A program made the position numbers and the translations under genes. Positions 26,163 through 34,986 of a DNA stretch of 64,000 bases are shown here, piece by piece. The DNA is from Clostridiales bacterium (lineage in GTDB: Bacteria; Bacillota; Clostridia; Saccharofermentanales; Saccharofermentanaceae). Each line of letters opens with the position of its first letter. Within the stretch, counting starts at the first letter, position 1. The notes beneath the pieces are model-generated. The model saw only the letters and a list, made by a program, of their open reading frames with translations, was not told the DNA's origin and searched no databases. The stretch covers positions 1-64,000 of the forward strand of contig JAGAXM010000015.1 of the NCBI GenBank assembly GCA_017940895.1. The letters run 5' to 3'.

Positions 26163-27310
26163 TAAAGACCCTCCACAAGATCCCTGATATTCTTCTTGAA
26201 AGTAGCGAAAGTAAAATTCTCTATAACGCGTGCCTTAGCGGCTTCTCCGTATTTCTTACGAAGATCCTCATTATTTGCCAGAGTCTTCAGAGCTTCGGCA
26301 TATGCATCAGCATCGCCGTTCGGGCACTCGATACCGGTCTGTCCGTTAAGGCTTACATAATTAACACCGGAGCCTTCGATCGTGAATGTAACCGCTGGGT
26401 GACCGAAGTACATACCTTCGGCAAGAGCAAGACCGAAAGCCTCGTTCTTGGTTATCGAAGGAAAACAGAATATATCGCATGTAAGAAGTCTGGCACGAAG
26501 CTCGACGTCGCTTACAAGGCCCAAGAACTGAACCTTGCTGTCTCCTGCAGCCTGAGCCTTGAGCTCATCCGTAAGAGGTCCCTTGCCCGTGATACCTATA
26601 ACAAAGTCATCGCCTAACTTCTTCGATGCCTCTATAAGATACTTGAAGCCCTTATATTCGACGTGACGTCCGACGGCAAGACAGACTGTCTTACCCTTAT
26701 TCTGTTCGCGAAGCTCGTCAGCCTTCTTAAGAACCTCATCATCGATCACAAGTCTGTTCTCGTTGATGCAGTTCGGAACGACTACACACTTATCGGGTGC
26801 CGAAGACAGCCACTCACTGCCCTTAACATAATTCGGGCTCGTAGCAACAAGCTTGCACGATCTTTCGATAAGTCTTCTGTTCTGTCCTTTGAAGAACACC
26901 TTCAGGAACTTCTGCTTAACGATATCAAGATGCCAGTATGTGACAAGCTTGATCCCGGGACGCTTCTTAAGAAGCTTAAGAAGATAATGTGTTCCGAACG
27001 GGTTGGGATAATGAAGTATCACAACATCGGGATTAAACGAATCGATCGCTTCCTTAAGTCTCTTGCCGTAAGTAGCGGATACGGACTGCGACGATATCTT
27101 CGCGAAGCATCTGCAGCGGATAACATCAACACCGTCGACATTATCCCGCGAGTCCTTGGACTCCTTCGGCGTTCCGTGATCGAACGCGAAGATAAGCTGC
27201 TCGATGTCCGGAACATCCTTGAGCGATACTACGATATCGCGTGCGATCTGCTCCGTCCCTCCCGAGAAAGGATAGTAGTATTTGGAGATATGTAAGACCT
27301 TAAGTCCCAT
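26162..27310 (-). CDS. Glycosyltransferase family 4 protein
   Basis: This 382-residue GT-B enzyme starts VLHISKYYYPFSGGTEQIARD, the GGTE acceptor-side motif, and has CLAVGRHVEYKGFKYLIEA, FVIGITGKGPL and SITKNEAFGLALAEGMYFG, the ExFGxxxxE donor motif of GT4. It adds a sugar early or late in the repeat unit; donor unknown. The gene overlaps the Wzy-like gene by a base and lies four bases after the Wzz-like gene. Confidence 0.91.
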   Translation of the reverse strand: MGLKVLHISKYYYPFSGGTEQIARDIVVSLKDVPDIEQLIFAFDHGTPKESKDSRDNVDGVDVIRCRCFAKISSQSVSATYGKRLKEAIDSFNPDVVILHYPNPFGTHYLLKLLKKRPGIKLVTYWHLDIVKQKFLKVFFKGQNRRLIERSCKLVATSPNYVKGSEWLSSAPDKCVVVPNCINENRLVIDDEVLKKADELREQNKGKTVCLAVGRHVEYKGFKYLIEASKKLGDDFVIGITGKGPLTDELKAQAAGDSKVQFLGLVSDVELRARLLTCDIFCFPSITKNEAFGLALAEGMYFGHPAVTFTIEGSGVNYVSLNGQTGIECPNGDADAYAEALKTLANNEDLRKKYGEAAKARVIENFTFATFKKNIRDLVEGL

Positions 27311-27314
27311 GGCG

Positions 27315-28907
27315 TCAGTCTGCGATATATCCGGATACGGGCTTGCCGGAGAGCATGATGAGCTTGAGCTGATCTCTTATGTCCTCGAACTTGGTCTGAC
27401 CGTATTTAACTTCAAGAATAACCGCATCTACCTCAAGCAGGAGCTTTCTTGCAAGAGGATCATCGATAAGGCTGTCCGCGTTATAAACCTTGCGGTCCTT
27501 GATCTTGTCCTTAAGGCTCTTAGCCGTGTCACCTGTTCCGATGACAAGAAGAGACTTCAATTCGGATCCGTATACAGACAGGTTAGCCGCGACAGCTTCA
27601 GCTGCCTTATCATTGGCATCACACATTCTGCCTCTCTTACGCAGCCACTTGTCGAACTTGCCGTTATGCTTATAAAGCTTGTCCTCACCGTCCTTTGTGG
27701 AACCCAGATCAAACAGCGTGAATCTGTTTACGAGCTGAGACTTTGTAAGAGCAATGCTTGAGACGATGTACTTGATGATAAGGATAAGCGCATAGAACAG
27801 GAATGCGGCGAACAGTCCGATAGAACCGAACTTGATGCCTTCCTTGGCAGCAGCCAAAGGAACGTTAGGAAGCTTGTGCATCGTGTTAACCGTAAGGTTG
27901 CCGTGCTGCTTCTGGAGGTTCTTCAAGCTCTTAACATAGATCTCGAGGTTCTCCTGCAGGTCAACAAGCTGCTCGCTCGTCTCTGTCTGAAGCACCTGGA
28001 TCCTGTCGTCCTTGATCATGTTGAAGAAGTAGTTGACGACCGTAGTCTCATGCTCGCATATAGTCTCGCCCGTAGCCTCGCGGTATGACTCGACTTCATC
28101 GATGATCGTCTGAAGGAGGTTAAGAGCAGACTCAGCCGAAGTGCCGACAGTCTTGATAACGATGATGCCTACCCTTGAGCCGTCTGCAGTAGATACTGCG
28201 AAATTAACATCAACATCCGTGGATACGTTCATGCCGGAGCCGGAACCCGTTGATGCGGCGCCGTCATCGATATTGCCGAATGTGATATCGGATACCGTTA
28301 CGGCTTCCTTAAGATACTTAACATCCATGCCAAGCTCTTCGGCATATTCATCAAGATAGTTACCGTTCTTAAGGTAATCGACATAAGCTGCGATAAGAAC
28401 ATTTACCGAATTGGCAGGAGCACCGTCAGGTACCGTGATCATGATATCAGCCTCAGCCGTAGGTACGTACTGGGGAACAACGTTCATGAGAATGGAATCG
28501 TTGTAGTAATCAGTAAGAGCCATAAGGTCTCTTCTGGTCGTATAAATGATATCGTTCATGTTGTTGATGGAATCGAGCGTTGCTACTTCTTCGAGGATCT
28601 GCTGCTCTTCGGCAGTAAGGATCTCGTCTTCGGGAAGCTCGATACCGTTCTTCTGTGCATAAGTCGTATTGTCCTGCTTGGCGATCAATGCATCAGGATC
28701 GTTAAGATATGTCTGATATGCTTCTGCAAGCTTGGAAGTCTTTATACCTTCCTTGGCTCCCATAGCACCGCCCAAGACAATACCTGCGATGAGCATAAGA
28801 GCCAGCGCCTTTCTCCAATGAAGGAAGCAATAGGTCAACAGGTCTTTGATGTTGATCTCTGTCTCGTCCTCGTTGATTATGTAGTTCATTTTCAGATCTT
28901 GACTCAT
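27315..28907 (-). CDS. Wzz-like chain-length determinant with a degenerate BY-kinase-like C-terminal domain
   Basis: This 530-residue protein has a cytoplasmic N-terminus, a membrane segment near residues 34-52, a long periplasm-like coiled region (about 55-355), a Pro-containing second membrane segment near 362-385, and a cytoplasmic tail of about 140 residues. The first 385 residues match Wzz/YveK/CapA polysaccharide co-polymerases. The tail has AAEAVAANLSVYGSELKSLL then VIGTGDTAKSL where a BY-kinase would carry its Walker A. It ends VDAVILEVKYGQTKFEDI and KPVSGYIAD, like the last strands of BY-kinases. The GKS/T P-loop, a clear Walker A-prime Asp motif and the Tyr-rich tail are missing. 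It probably regulates chain length without catalysing phosphorylation. No separate CapB kinase or CpsB phosphatase gene is present in the window. Confidence 0.83.
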   Translation of the reverse strand: MSQDLKMNYIINEDETEINIKDLLTYCFLHWRKALALMLIAGIVLGGAMGAKEGIKTSKLAEAYQTYLNDPDALIAKQDNTTYAQKNGIELPEDEILTAEEQQILEEVATLDSINNMNDIIYTTRRDLMALTDYYNDSILMNVVPQYVPTAEADIMITVPDGAPANSVNVLIAAYVDYLKNGNYLDEYAEELGMDVKYLKEAVTVSDITFGNIDDGAASTGSGSGMNVSTDVDVNFAVSTADGSRVGIIVIKTVGTSAESALNLLQTIIDEVESYREATGETICEHETTVVNYFFNMIKDDRIQVLQTETSEQLVDLQENLEIYVKSLKNLQKQHGNLTVNTMHKLPNVPLAAAKEGIKFGSIGLFAAFLFYALILIIKYIVSSIALTKSQLVNRFTLFDLGSTKDGEDKLYKHNGKFDKWLRKRGRMCDANDKAAEAVAANLSVYGSELKSLLVIGTGDTAKSLKDKIKDRKVYNADSLIDDPLARKLLLEVDAVILEVKYGQTKFEDIRDQLKLIMLSGKPVSGYIAD

Positions 28908-28931
28908 ATCGTCCTCCGAAGGGCATTTTTA

Positions 28932-30149
28932 CTATGCCATTATATCATTCTTATTATTTTTATTTATATAAGGAGAAGACTGTAAAATAGTTGAAATATC
29001 GGCCGTAAGCAGCAGCAAAGTTATGTTATATGATAACTCGAGCATATGGTGTTCGATGATGAAGGACATGGCGATCACACTTATAAACACCATGCCGTAG
29101 AACATATTCTTGCGAGACAGACGGAGACCGATAAGCGCATAAACAACAAACAGCACGGCAAGCAAAATGATGCCGTACTTGAACAGATACTTAACGTAAG
29201 CCGAATCATAGAACACATATGCATAGTTCCTGACACCGCCGTTCGCGTTGCCGTTCTCGGCGAAGTTCGCATTCCCGAGGAGCTTAAAACCGTACAGCTC
29301 CATTCCCTTCTTACCGAGACTTAATCTGTAAGACATCATAAAGTCGAGCTTATACATGAATGCATTGTCGGGATCATAAAGATATGTCATGACGAAGATG
29401 ACGGCGGCACACACGGGCATCAGAAGCCACGAGAACACCCGGCGCAATGTCTTCTTTATCTCGAATCCTTTTCGGGAAGCGATCTTAATTACGAGCATCA
29501 GAAGCAGCATCAGGACCGCACCCGCCATGTCCGCCCTCGCCGACGTAAAGCAATAGAACACGGCGAAAACCGCGCCCGCGCCTGCTATCTCCCAATACGT
29601 AATGCGCTTCCATCTTAAGATGAAGTATGTGACCGCAAGATAGAATATGTGGGCAAAGCAGTCGGTAGGATAGATGATGCCGAGCGAATGACGAAGGTTC
29701 TCTTCCTCACCGTAGTTTGTCAGGAACGTGTAATCGACTATGACGCCCGTCTGCGAGCAGACAAGCGCAAGCAGGCTTATAAACGCACCCGTGAATACAT
29801 AAAGTATTCCGATCTTCCTGAAAGACACCCTGTAAGCGCCGCCTGTTATAAGAGCCGCATCGAGCACCATCAGGTCGCCTCTGGATACAAAGAAGAACAA
29901 TCCGAGTCCCATAAAAGCCGCAAGAGTGCTCGCGAGAGCGACTCCGGTTTCTTTACGGTAATACCACAGCCGATAAAGAAAGCAGAAGCACAGCACTCCC
30001 CTTACCATGCTGTAGACCGCACCCGGAATATCGAGTGAGAATGTTGTCGTCTGAAGATAGAAGAAGATCAGATAGCACGTAAAACCTGCGAGGTACAATG
30101 CCTCAGACATAAGTTTCCCGTCGCCAAACGATCTTTTAAGGAACGTCAC
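28932..30149 (-). CDS. Wzy-like polysaccharide polymerase (putative)
   Basis: This 405-residue protein has about ten hydrophobic segments and two modest outer loops. One loop holds TNYGEEENLRHSLGIIYPTDC and the other YGFKLLGNANFAENG followed by a YDSAYVKYLFKYG stretch. RHSLGxxxP and the DSxY-x-x-LFKYG pattern recur in Wzy-like proteins of Clostridia and streptococcal capsule loci. It probably polymerises repeat units. It sits between the initiating transferase, which it overlaps by four bases, and the Wzz-like gene, the usual place for a polymerase. Confidence 0.72.
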   Translation of the reverse strand: MTFLKRSFGDGKLMSEALYLAGFTCYLIFFYLQTTTFSLDIPGAVYSMVRGVLCFCFLYRLWYYRKETGVALASTLAAFMGLGLFFFVSRGDLMVLDAALITGGAYRVSFRKIGILYVFTGAFISLLALVCSQTGVIVDYTFLTNYGEEENLRHSLGIIYPTDCFAHIFYLAVTYFILRWKRITYWEIAGAGAVFAVFYCFTSARADMAGAVLMLLLMLVIKIASRKGFEIKKTLRRVFSWLLMPVCAAVIFVMTYLYDPDNAFMYKLDFMMSYRLSLGKKGMELYGFKLLGNANFAENGNANGGVRNYAYVFYDSAYVKYLFKYGIILLAVLFVVYALIGLRLSRKNMFYGMVFISVIAMSFIIEHHMLELSYNITLLLLTADISTILQSSPYINKNNKNDIMA

Positions 30150-31564
30150 TTTGATCCCTTCATTCCCAATACAGTGCCTATAGTCTTAAAAAATATCTTA
30201 ATATCGAGACCCAGGCTGAAGTTTCGTATGTATTCGTTATCGAGTCTGACTATCTCTTCGAAGTCCTTGATATCGGATCTTCCCGACACCTGCCACATAC
30301 CCGTAAGTCCGGGCTTCATGGCAAGTCGGCTCATGTGGTGACGCTTGTAGTTCTCATACTCGTCAAGCGTCGGGGGACGCGTTCCGATAAGAGACATGTC
30401 GCCCTTGAAGATGTTCCAGAACTGCGGAAGCTCATCGATACTGGCCTTACGCATGAAGTTGCCTGCAGGGAAGATTCTCGGATCATTCTCCATCTTGAAC
30501 ATGAGTCCCTTCATCTCATTCTGGGACATAAGTTCTTTCTTACGTTCCTCCGCATCGACATACATTGTACGGAACTTATACATGGTAAAGATCTTGCCGT
30601 TCTTACCCGCTCTTTTCTGCTTGAAGAAAACGGGACCCGGTGCCTGCATCTTGATGATGGGCGCGAGGAACACGGTAAGTATCGCAGTTAAGATTAGACC
30701 TATGATCGAGAAGAAGATGTCACAGATTCTCTTGATCAGAAGTTCTCCCATCGTCGCACGTGATATCGTGGATGTGATAACGGTATAGTTGCCGATCTGA
30801 TTAAGCGTCGCATTGTACATATTCGGAGTCTCGAGATCCATCGCGCGGTGAACCGTGATACCCATGTTGATAAATGCAGACGCGAGGCTTCCTCCGGACT
30901 TTGTGAGCATGAACACATCGTTTATCGGATGAAGCTTAACGTAATCGAGCATCTCCTTGCGCTTAATGACCGGGATGCCCATAAACTCACGCTCTTCATA
31001 GGCATCGGTAAAGATGATGCCCTTGAAGTGATAGAAGCCGCTGTTGTTCTTCTGCAAAGTATCGACAAAAGTCTCCGCAGTATCAGTCTGCGCTACAATA
31101 AGAACCCCGGAAGAATCGCTGCCGTCAAGGAATTTGATCCTTAATATCTGCTTCCTGAAAGTTCGAAGCAGCATCATTATCGCGATCGAGAATACGAAGA
31201 AATAACCGATCATCAATCGCGAATAGATAGCGGATACCTTGATCACATACAGGAATGTGAACAGGGTAAACAGTATCTCGGAATTGATTATCACAACATG
31301 CCAGAACTCTTTAGGGTGATTCCTCTTTACGATACCCGTATGAGGTCCCGTAAAGAGCATAAACACAAGATATGCGAGTATAAGAACAACGTTAACCAGT
31401 CTGAACGCTTTCGAATCGTCGGCGGAATTGTCCGTTATGATCCTGATAAAGTCGGACAGACCGTATCTCGTGATTATGGCTAACACAAAAGCGATCTCTA
31501 TGCTGAAGAGATCTAAGAATATGAAATCAAGATGTTTGATCCTTGAATCGGCTTTGGCGTCCAT
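30146..31564 (-). CDS. Undecaprenyl-phosphate sugar phosphotransferase (polyprenyl glycosylphosphotransferase, WbaP/CpsE-like)
   Basis: This 472-residue protein has four or five N-terminal membrane segments (about residues 12-145) and a CoA-binding-like linker (about 155-250). The C-terminal bacterial sugar transferase domain begins KRICDIFFSIIGLIL, with PGPVFFKQKRAGKNGK, MYKFRTMYVDAEE, RKASIDELPQFWNIFKG, SLIGTRPP and KPGLTGMWQVSGRS. It starts the repeat unit by moving a sugar phosphate (often Glc or Gal) onto undecaprenyl phosphate. It is the first gene of the polysaccharide operon, nine bases after the cyclophilin stop. No good ribosome binding site is visible before ATG 31564. Confidence 0.94.
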   Translation of the reverse strand: MDAKADSRIKHLDFIFLDLFSIEIAFVLAIITRYGLSDFIRIITDNSADDSKAFRLVNVVLILAYLVFMLFTGPHTGIVKRNHPKEFWHVVIINSEILFTLFTFLYVIKVSAIYSRLMIGYFFVFSIAIMMLLRTFRKQILRIKFLDGSDSSGVLIVAQTDTAETFVDTLQKNNSGFYHFKGIIFTDAYEEREFMGIPVIKRKEMLDYVKLHPINDVFMLTKSGGSLASAFINMGITVHRAMDLETPNMYNATLNQIGNYTVITSTISRATMGELLIKRICDIFFSIIGLILTAILTVFLAPIIKMQAPGPVFFKQKRAGKNGKIFTMYKFRTMYVDAEERKKELMSQNEMKGLMFKMENDPRIFPAGNFMRKASIDELPQFWNIFKGDMSLIGTRPPTLDEYENYKRHHMSRLAMKPGLTGMWQVSGRSDIKDFEEIVRLDNEYIRNFSLGLDIKIFFKTIGTVLGMKGSK

Positions 31565-31573
31565 CAGGAGAGC

Positions 31574-32059
31574 TTATACCTCTACAGACATTATCTCGAT
31601 AACAACAGGCTCAAGAGGCTTGTCATTGTAGTCCGTCTTAACGGAAGCTACCTTGTCTACTACCTCGATACCCTCGATAACCTTGCCGAAAGCGGCATAC
31701 TGGCCGTCAAGATGAGGAGCATCCTCATGCATGATGAAGAACTGGGATCCTGCCGAGTCGGGCATCATGGATCTTGCCATGGAGAGCACGCCTCTTGTGT
31801 GGATGAGGCTGTTCGGCACGCCGTTAGCAGCGAACTCGCCCTTGATGGAATATCCGGGGCCGCCCATACCCGTACCTTCGGGATCGCCGCCCTGAATCAT
31901 GAATCCGGGAATGATCCTGTGGAAAGTAAGTCCGTTATAGAAACCGGAACCTGCGAGCTTAACAAAGTTCTCTACTGTTATAGGTGCGATCTCGGGATAA
32001 AGCTCAGCCTTGATGTCGCCCATGTCCTTGATCTTGATAGTTACGATAGGATTTGCCAT
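31574..32059 (-). CDS. Peptidyl-prolyl cis-trans isomerase (cyclophilin type)
   Basis: The 161-residue protein is a bare cyclophilin domain without signal peptide. It shows FHRIIPGFMIQGGDPEGTG with the catalytic Arg, then SMARSMMPDSAGSQFFIM and YAAFGKVIEGIEVVD. It catalyses proline isomerisation in the cytoplasm during protein folding. It sits 12 bases downstream of the nicotinate phosphoribosyltransferase gene and directly upstream of the polysaccharide operon with no terminator between, so a shared transcript is possible. Confidence 0.95.
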   Translation of the reverse strand: MANPIVTIKIKDMGDIKAELYPEIAPITVENFVKLAGSGFYNGLTFHRIIPGFMIQGGDPEGTGMGGPGYSIKGEFAANGVPNSLIHTRGVLSMARSMMPDSAGSQFFIMHEDAPHLDGQYAAFGKVIEGIEVVDKVASVKTDYNDKPLEPVVIEIMSVEV

Positions 32060-32071
32060 TATTCTTACCTC

Positions 32072-33529
32072 TTATTTCTTGTTTCTGAATCCTCTTAAGA
32101 TATCATCTCTGATCTGCCAGAGCTTCGGTGAAAGATCCACATAATAGTTATGAGGATTCTCGAATCTCTTTACGGCATCCCACAAAGTATCGAGCTGCTT
32201 GGTGCAGTAGTTCCTGATCTCGGTGATCGAAGGCTTATTATATACGAGCTCGCCGTTTCTGAATACCTCTACGAGGATCTTCTTCGTCGTATAGTTTGTC
32301 AACGTCTTCGCCTTCCACGTCTCAACGGGATCGAAGATCTCATACGGCTCGCCGTCGGGAATGGGCTCACCCTTCACGAAAAGAACATCTGCCAGAGCCT
32401 TGCCCGTCTCCTTGTCATAGAATCTTACGATCTCCTTATCGCAGGGAGTCGTAACCTTGGCTGTCGTCTCGGAGATCTTCATCTTAGGGATGACGTTACC
32501 GTCATCGTCCTCTACTGCAGCGATCTTATAAACGCCTCCGAAGACAGGCTCCGCCTTGGATGTGATAAGTCTCTCGCCGACGCCGAAGGAATCGATGCAT
32601 GCACCCTGTGAGATCAGGTCTCTTATGAGGTACTCGTCAAGTGCATTGGATACAGTGATCTTACAGTCCGTAAGTCCTGCCTCATCGAGCATCTTTCTTG
32701 CCTTCTGAGTCATATATGTAAGGTCACCGGAATCGATTCTGATACCGAGAAGTCTCTTACCCATAGGCTCGAGCACTTCGTGTGCGCATCTGATCGCATT
32801 AGGAATACCGGACTTCAATACGTCATATGTATCTACAAGAAGCAGGCACTTATCCGGATAGGATTCGGCATAAGCCTTAAATGCCTCGAACTCATCGTCG
32901 TAGAGCATGACCCACGAGTGAGCCATCGTTCCGGACAACGGAATATCGAACTGCTGTCCGCAGATAGTACAGGACGTTCCTGCAGCACCCGCGATATATG
33001 CGGCACGCGCACCGAGAACCGAAGCGTCGAAGCCCTGTGCTCTTCTGGCACCGAACTCCATGATCGGTCTGCCCTCTGCAGCACGTACTATTCTGGCTGT
33101 CTTAGTGGCAATAAGAGTCTGGTGGTTGATTGTACAAAGAAGAGCCGTCTCGAGAAGCTGAGCCTGAAGCGCAGGTCCTCTTACCTTTATAAGAGGCTCT
33201 CTGGGGAATACGGGAGTTCCCTCCGGTACAGCCCATACGTCACATGTGAACTTGAAGTTCCTTAAGTAATTGATGAATTTGTCATCAAAGCCGTATCCGC
33301 TTAAAAACTTAAGGTCCTCTTCAGTAAAGTGAAGATTCGAAAGATAATCTATAACCTGCTCAAGACCTGCCATAATGGCATATCCGCCCTGCTCAGGTAT
33401 ATTTCTGAAGAATACATCGAAGTAAACGATCTTCTCTGCCTTGCCGTCGTCAAGGTAACCCTTGCCCATGGTAAGCTCATAGAAGTCAGTCAGCATCGTC
33501 ATATTGGTTCTGTCATTCCAGCCGTTCAT
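32072..33529 (-). CDS. pncB: Nicotinate phosphoribosyltransferase
   Basis: The 485-residue protein starts MNGWNDRTNMTMLTDFYELT and contains MEFGARRAQGFDASV, GTMAHSWVML, LLLVDTYDVLKSGI and GIRIDSGDLTYMTQKAR, all typical of bacterial nicotinate phosphoribosyltransferases. It makes nicotinate mononucleotide from nicotinate and PRPP in NAD salvage. The start is ATG 33529, after a perfect AAGGAGGT; the longer reading to 33763 runs through the upstream terminator. The gene follows the stomatin terminator and may be driven by a promoter that overlaps it. Confidence 0.95.
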   Translation of the reverse strand: MNGWNDRTNMTMLTDFYELTMGKGYLDDGKAEKIVYFDVFFRNIPEQGGYAIMAGLEQVIDYLSNLHFTEEDLKFLSGYGFDDKFINYLRNFKFTCDVWAVPEGTPVFPREPLIKVRGPALQAQLLETALLCTINHQTLIATKTARIVRAAEGRPIMEFGARRAQGFDASVLGARAAYIAGAAGTSCTICGQQFDIPLSGTMAHSWVMLYDDEFEAFKAYAESYPDKCLLLVDTYDVLKSGIPNAIRCAHEVLEPMGKRLLGIRIDSGDLTYMTQKARKMLDEAGLTDCKITVSNALDEYLIRDLISQGACIDSFGVGERLITSKAEPVFGGVYKIAAVEDDDGNVIPKMKISETTAKVTTPCDKEIVRFYDKETGKALADVLFVKGEPIPDGEPYEIFDPVETWKAKTLTNYTTKKILVEVFRNGELVYNKPSITEIRNYCTKQLDTLWDAVKRFENPHNYYVDLSPKLWQIRDDILRGFRNKK

Positions 33530-33554
33530 ATGCGACCTCCTTAAATTGCTCACT

Positions 33555-33585
33555 AAAAAGCTCCGGGGGATTCCCCCGGAGCTTT
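33555..33585 (-). terminator. Rho-independent terminator after the stomatin/NfeD operon
   Basis: On the minus strand AAAGCTCCGGGGG, a three-base loop (AAT) and CCCCCGGAGCTTT make a near-perfect 13-bp stem followed by TTTTTAG. It lies 27 bases past the stop of the stomatin-like gene. Confidence 0.93.
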
Positions 33586-33586
33586 G

Positions 33587-33615
33587 ATTATACCATTCTT
33601 TATTATTCTTATTAA
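33587..33615 (-). promoter_or_regulatory. Promoter candidate for pncB, overlapping the stomatin gene end
   Basis: The minus strand has TGGTATAAT, a perfect extended -10 (TATAAT at 33587-33592), and TTAATA 17 bases upstream (33610-33615). The predicted transcript start falls inside the left arm of the terminator hairpin at 33555-33585, so the pncB mRNA would begin with that stem. Confidence 0.5.
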
Positions 33616-34496
33616 GACTTAATGATCTCCTTAACGGATGTGGCAAGTCCTGCAACGCCCTGGAGCTCTGAAGGAATGATGATCTTCGTAGCCTGACCGT
33701 TAGCGATCTTCTCCATAGCCTCGAGGGAACGGATCTTAACGAGTCCGTCGTCAGCCTGTACATCCTTGATCATCTGCAGACCCTGAGCCTTAGCCTCGTT
33801 GATCTTGAGGATAGCCTCTGCCTGACCTTCTGCCTCGCGGATAGCTGCCTCTTTACGAGCCTCGGCACGGAGGATAGCGGACATCTTCTCACCCTCTGCC
33901 TCACGGATAGCTGCTTCCTTCTTACCTTCTGCAATGAGGATAGCCTCTCTCTTCTCTCGCTCAGCCTTCATCTGCTTCTCCATCGCCATCTGAATTTCCT
34001 TAGGCGGGATGATGTTCTTAAGCTCAACTCTGTTAACCTTGATACCCCAACGGTCTGTCTCGTCGTCGAGGATCTCTCTCATCTTTGTGTTGATGATGTC
34101 ACGGGATGTGAGTGTCTGGTCGAGCTCGAGTTCACCGATGATGTTACGAAGTGTTGTAGCAGAAAGGTTCTCGATAGCAAGGATAGGACGCTCAATTCCG
34201 TATGTATAGAGCTTAGGATCGAGTACCTGATAGAAAACAATGGTATCGATCTGCATTGTAACGTTATCTTTTGTGATAACGGCCTGAGGAGCAAAGTCTG
34301 CAACCTTCTCCTTAAGGGAGATCCTCTTGGCAACCTTATCGATGAAAGGGACCTTCATATGGAATCCCGTATCGAATGTAGCCTTGTAAGTACCGAAACG
34401 CTCGATGATATGCGTTGTTGCCTGAGGAACGATATCGATCGACAGTACTGCCAAAACGATAAATACAACTGCAATGATAATGATTACTGTAACCAC
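33612..34496 (-). CDS. SPFH/band 7 (stomatin/QmcA-like, slipin) membrane protein
   Basis: This 294-residue protein has an N-terminal membrane hairpin (about residues 3-20), the SPFH core starting IVPQATTHIIERFGTYK, and a long charged coiled coil (about 165-235). The coil contains the near-repeat KKEAAIREAEGEKMSAIL / RKEAAIREAEGQAEAIL, then an Ile-rich end. Family members form large oligomers at lipid microdomains and often pair with NfeD proteins. The NfeD gene lies four bases upstream in the same operon. The start is GTG 34496, nine bases after GGAGG. Confidence 0.94.
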   Translation of the reverse strand: MVTVIIIIAVVFIVLAVLSIDIVPQATTHIIERFGTYKATFDTGFHMKVPFIDKVAKRISLKEKVADFAPQAVITKDNVTMQIDTIVFYQVLDPKLYTYGIERPILAIENLSATTLRNIIGELELDQTLTSRDIINTKMREILDDETDRWGIKVNRVELKNIIPPKEIQMAMEKQMKAEREKREAILIAEGKKEAAIREAEGEKMSAILRAEARKEAAIREAEGQAEAILKINEAKAQGLQMIKDVQADDGLVKIRSLEAMEKIANGQATKIIIPSELQGVAGLATSVKEIIKS

Positions 34497-34499
34497 TGT

Positions 34500-34952
34500 T
34501 TAAGCCTCCTTGATTTCCTCGACCAGGAGCTTTACGCCCTCGGTCTTGATTACCTTAACCTTTGCGCCTTCGGGGATGACCTTGTTAGGGTCGGATGTCT
34601 TGGCGCTCCAGACATCTCCTCTAACCTTGACCTGACCCTTGGACTCGAGTGTGTTAATCTCTTTGATAACAACCGCCTCTTCTCCGAAGAGTCTGTCGGC
34701 ATTCGTCGCATTCTCTTTCTGCGCATGACGCGCGTCGAGCTGGGGTTTGATCCACTTGAGACAAATAAAGAAGCATACGATCGATACTATAACCATGACG
34801 GCAATCTGGATTCCGACATTGGCACCGAAGTATGCACATACCGCAGCTGCCAGACTTCCGACTGCACACCACACGGTAGTAAGTCCCAATGTGATGCCTT
34901 CTATTACGATGAATACCACCATAAGTATAAGCCATAAGATCCACATTTCCAT
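34500..34952 (-). CDS. NfeD-family membrane protein
   Basis: This 150-residue protein has two or three membrane segments (about residues 4-60) followed by an OB-fold domain (about 85-150) with GEEAVVIKEINTLESKGQVKV and PEGAKVKVIKTEGVKLLVEE. Short NfeD proteins pair with stomatins and are thought to support membrane microdomain organisation. The start taken is ATG 34952, after a GGGAGGG; an in-frame ATG two codons later is possible. A good promoter lies 35 bases upstream. Confidence 0.92.
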   Translation of the reverse strand: MEMWILWLILMVVFIVIEGITLGLTTVWCAVGSLAAAVCAYFGANVGIQIAVMVIVSIVCFFICLKWIKPQLDARHAQKENATNADRLFGEEAVVIKEINTLESKGQVKVRGDVWSAKTSDPNKVIPEGAKVKVIKTEGVKLLVEEIKEA

Positions 34953-34986
34953 GACATTTCCCTCCCTTTCCATCAGAGTTATCCCA

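Noticed and set aside
1..31564. Recent horizontal transfer of the polysaccharide locus by a mobile element
   Set aside because: No transposase, integrase, direct repeats or tRNA boundary were found, and base composition and ribosome binding sites look like those of the ribosomal block.
33880..33990. Repetitive coiled-coil coding stretch as a DNA repeat element
   Set aside because: The repeat is in frame and encodes the AIREAEG heptads common to stomatin-like proteins.
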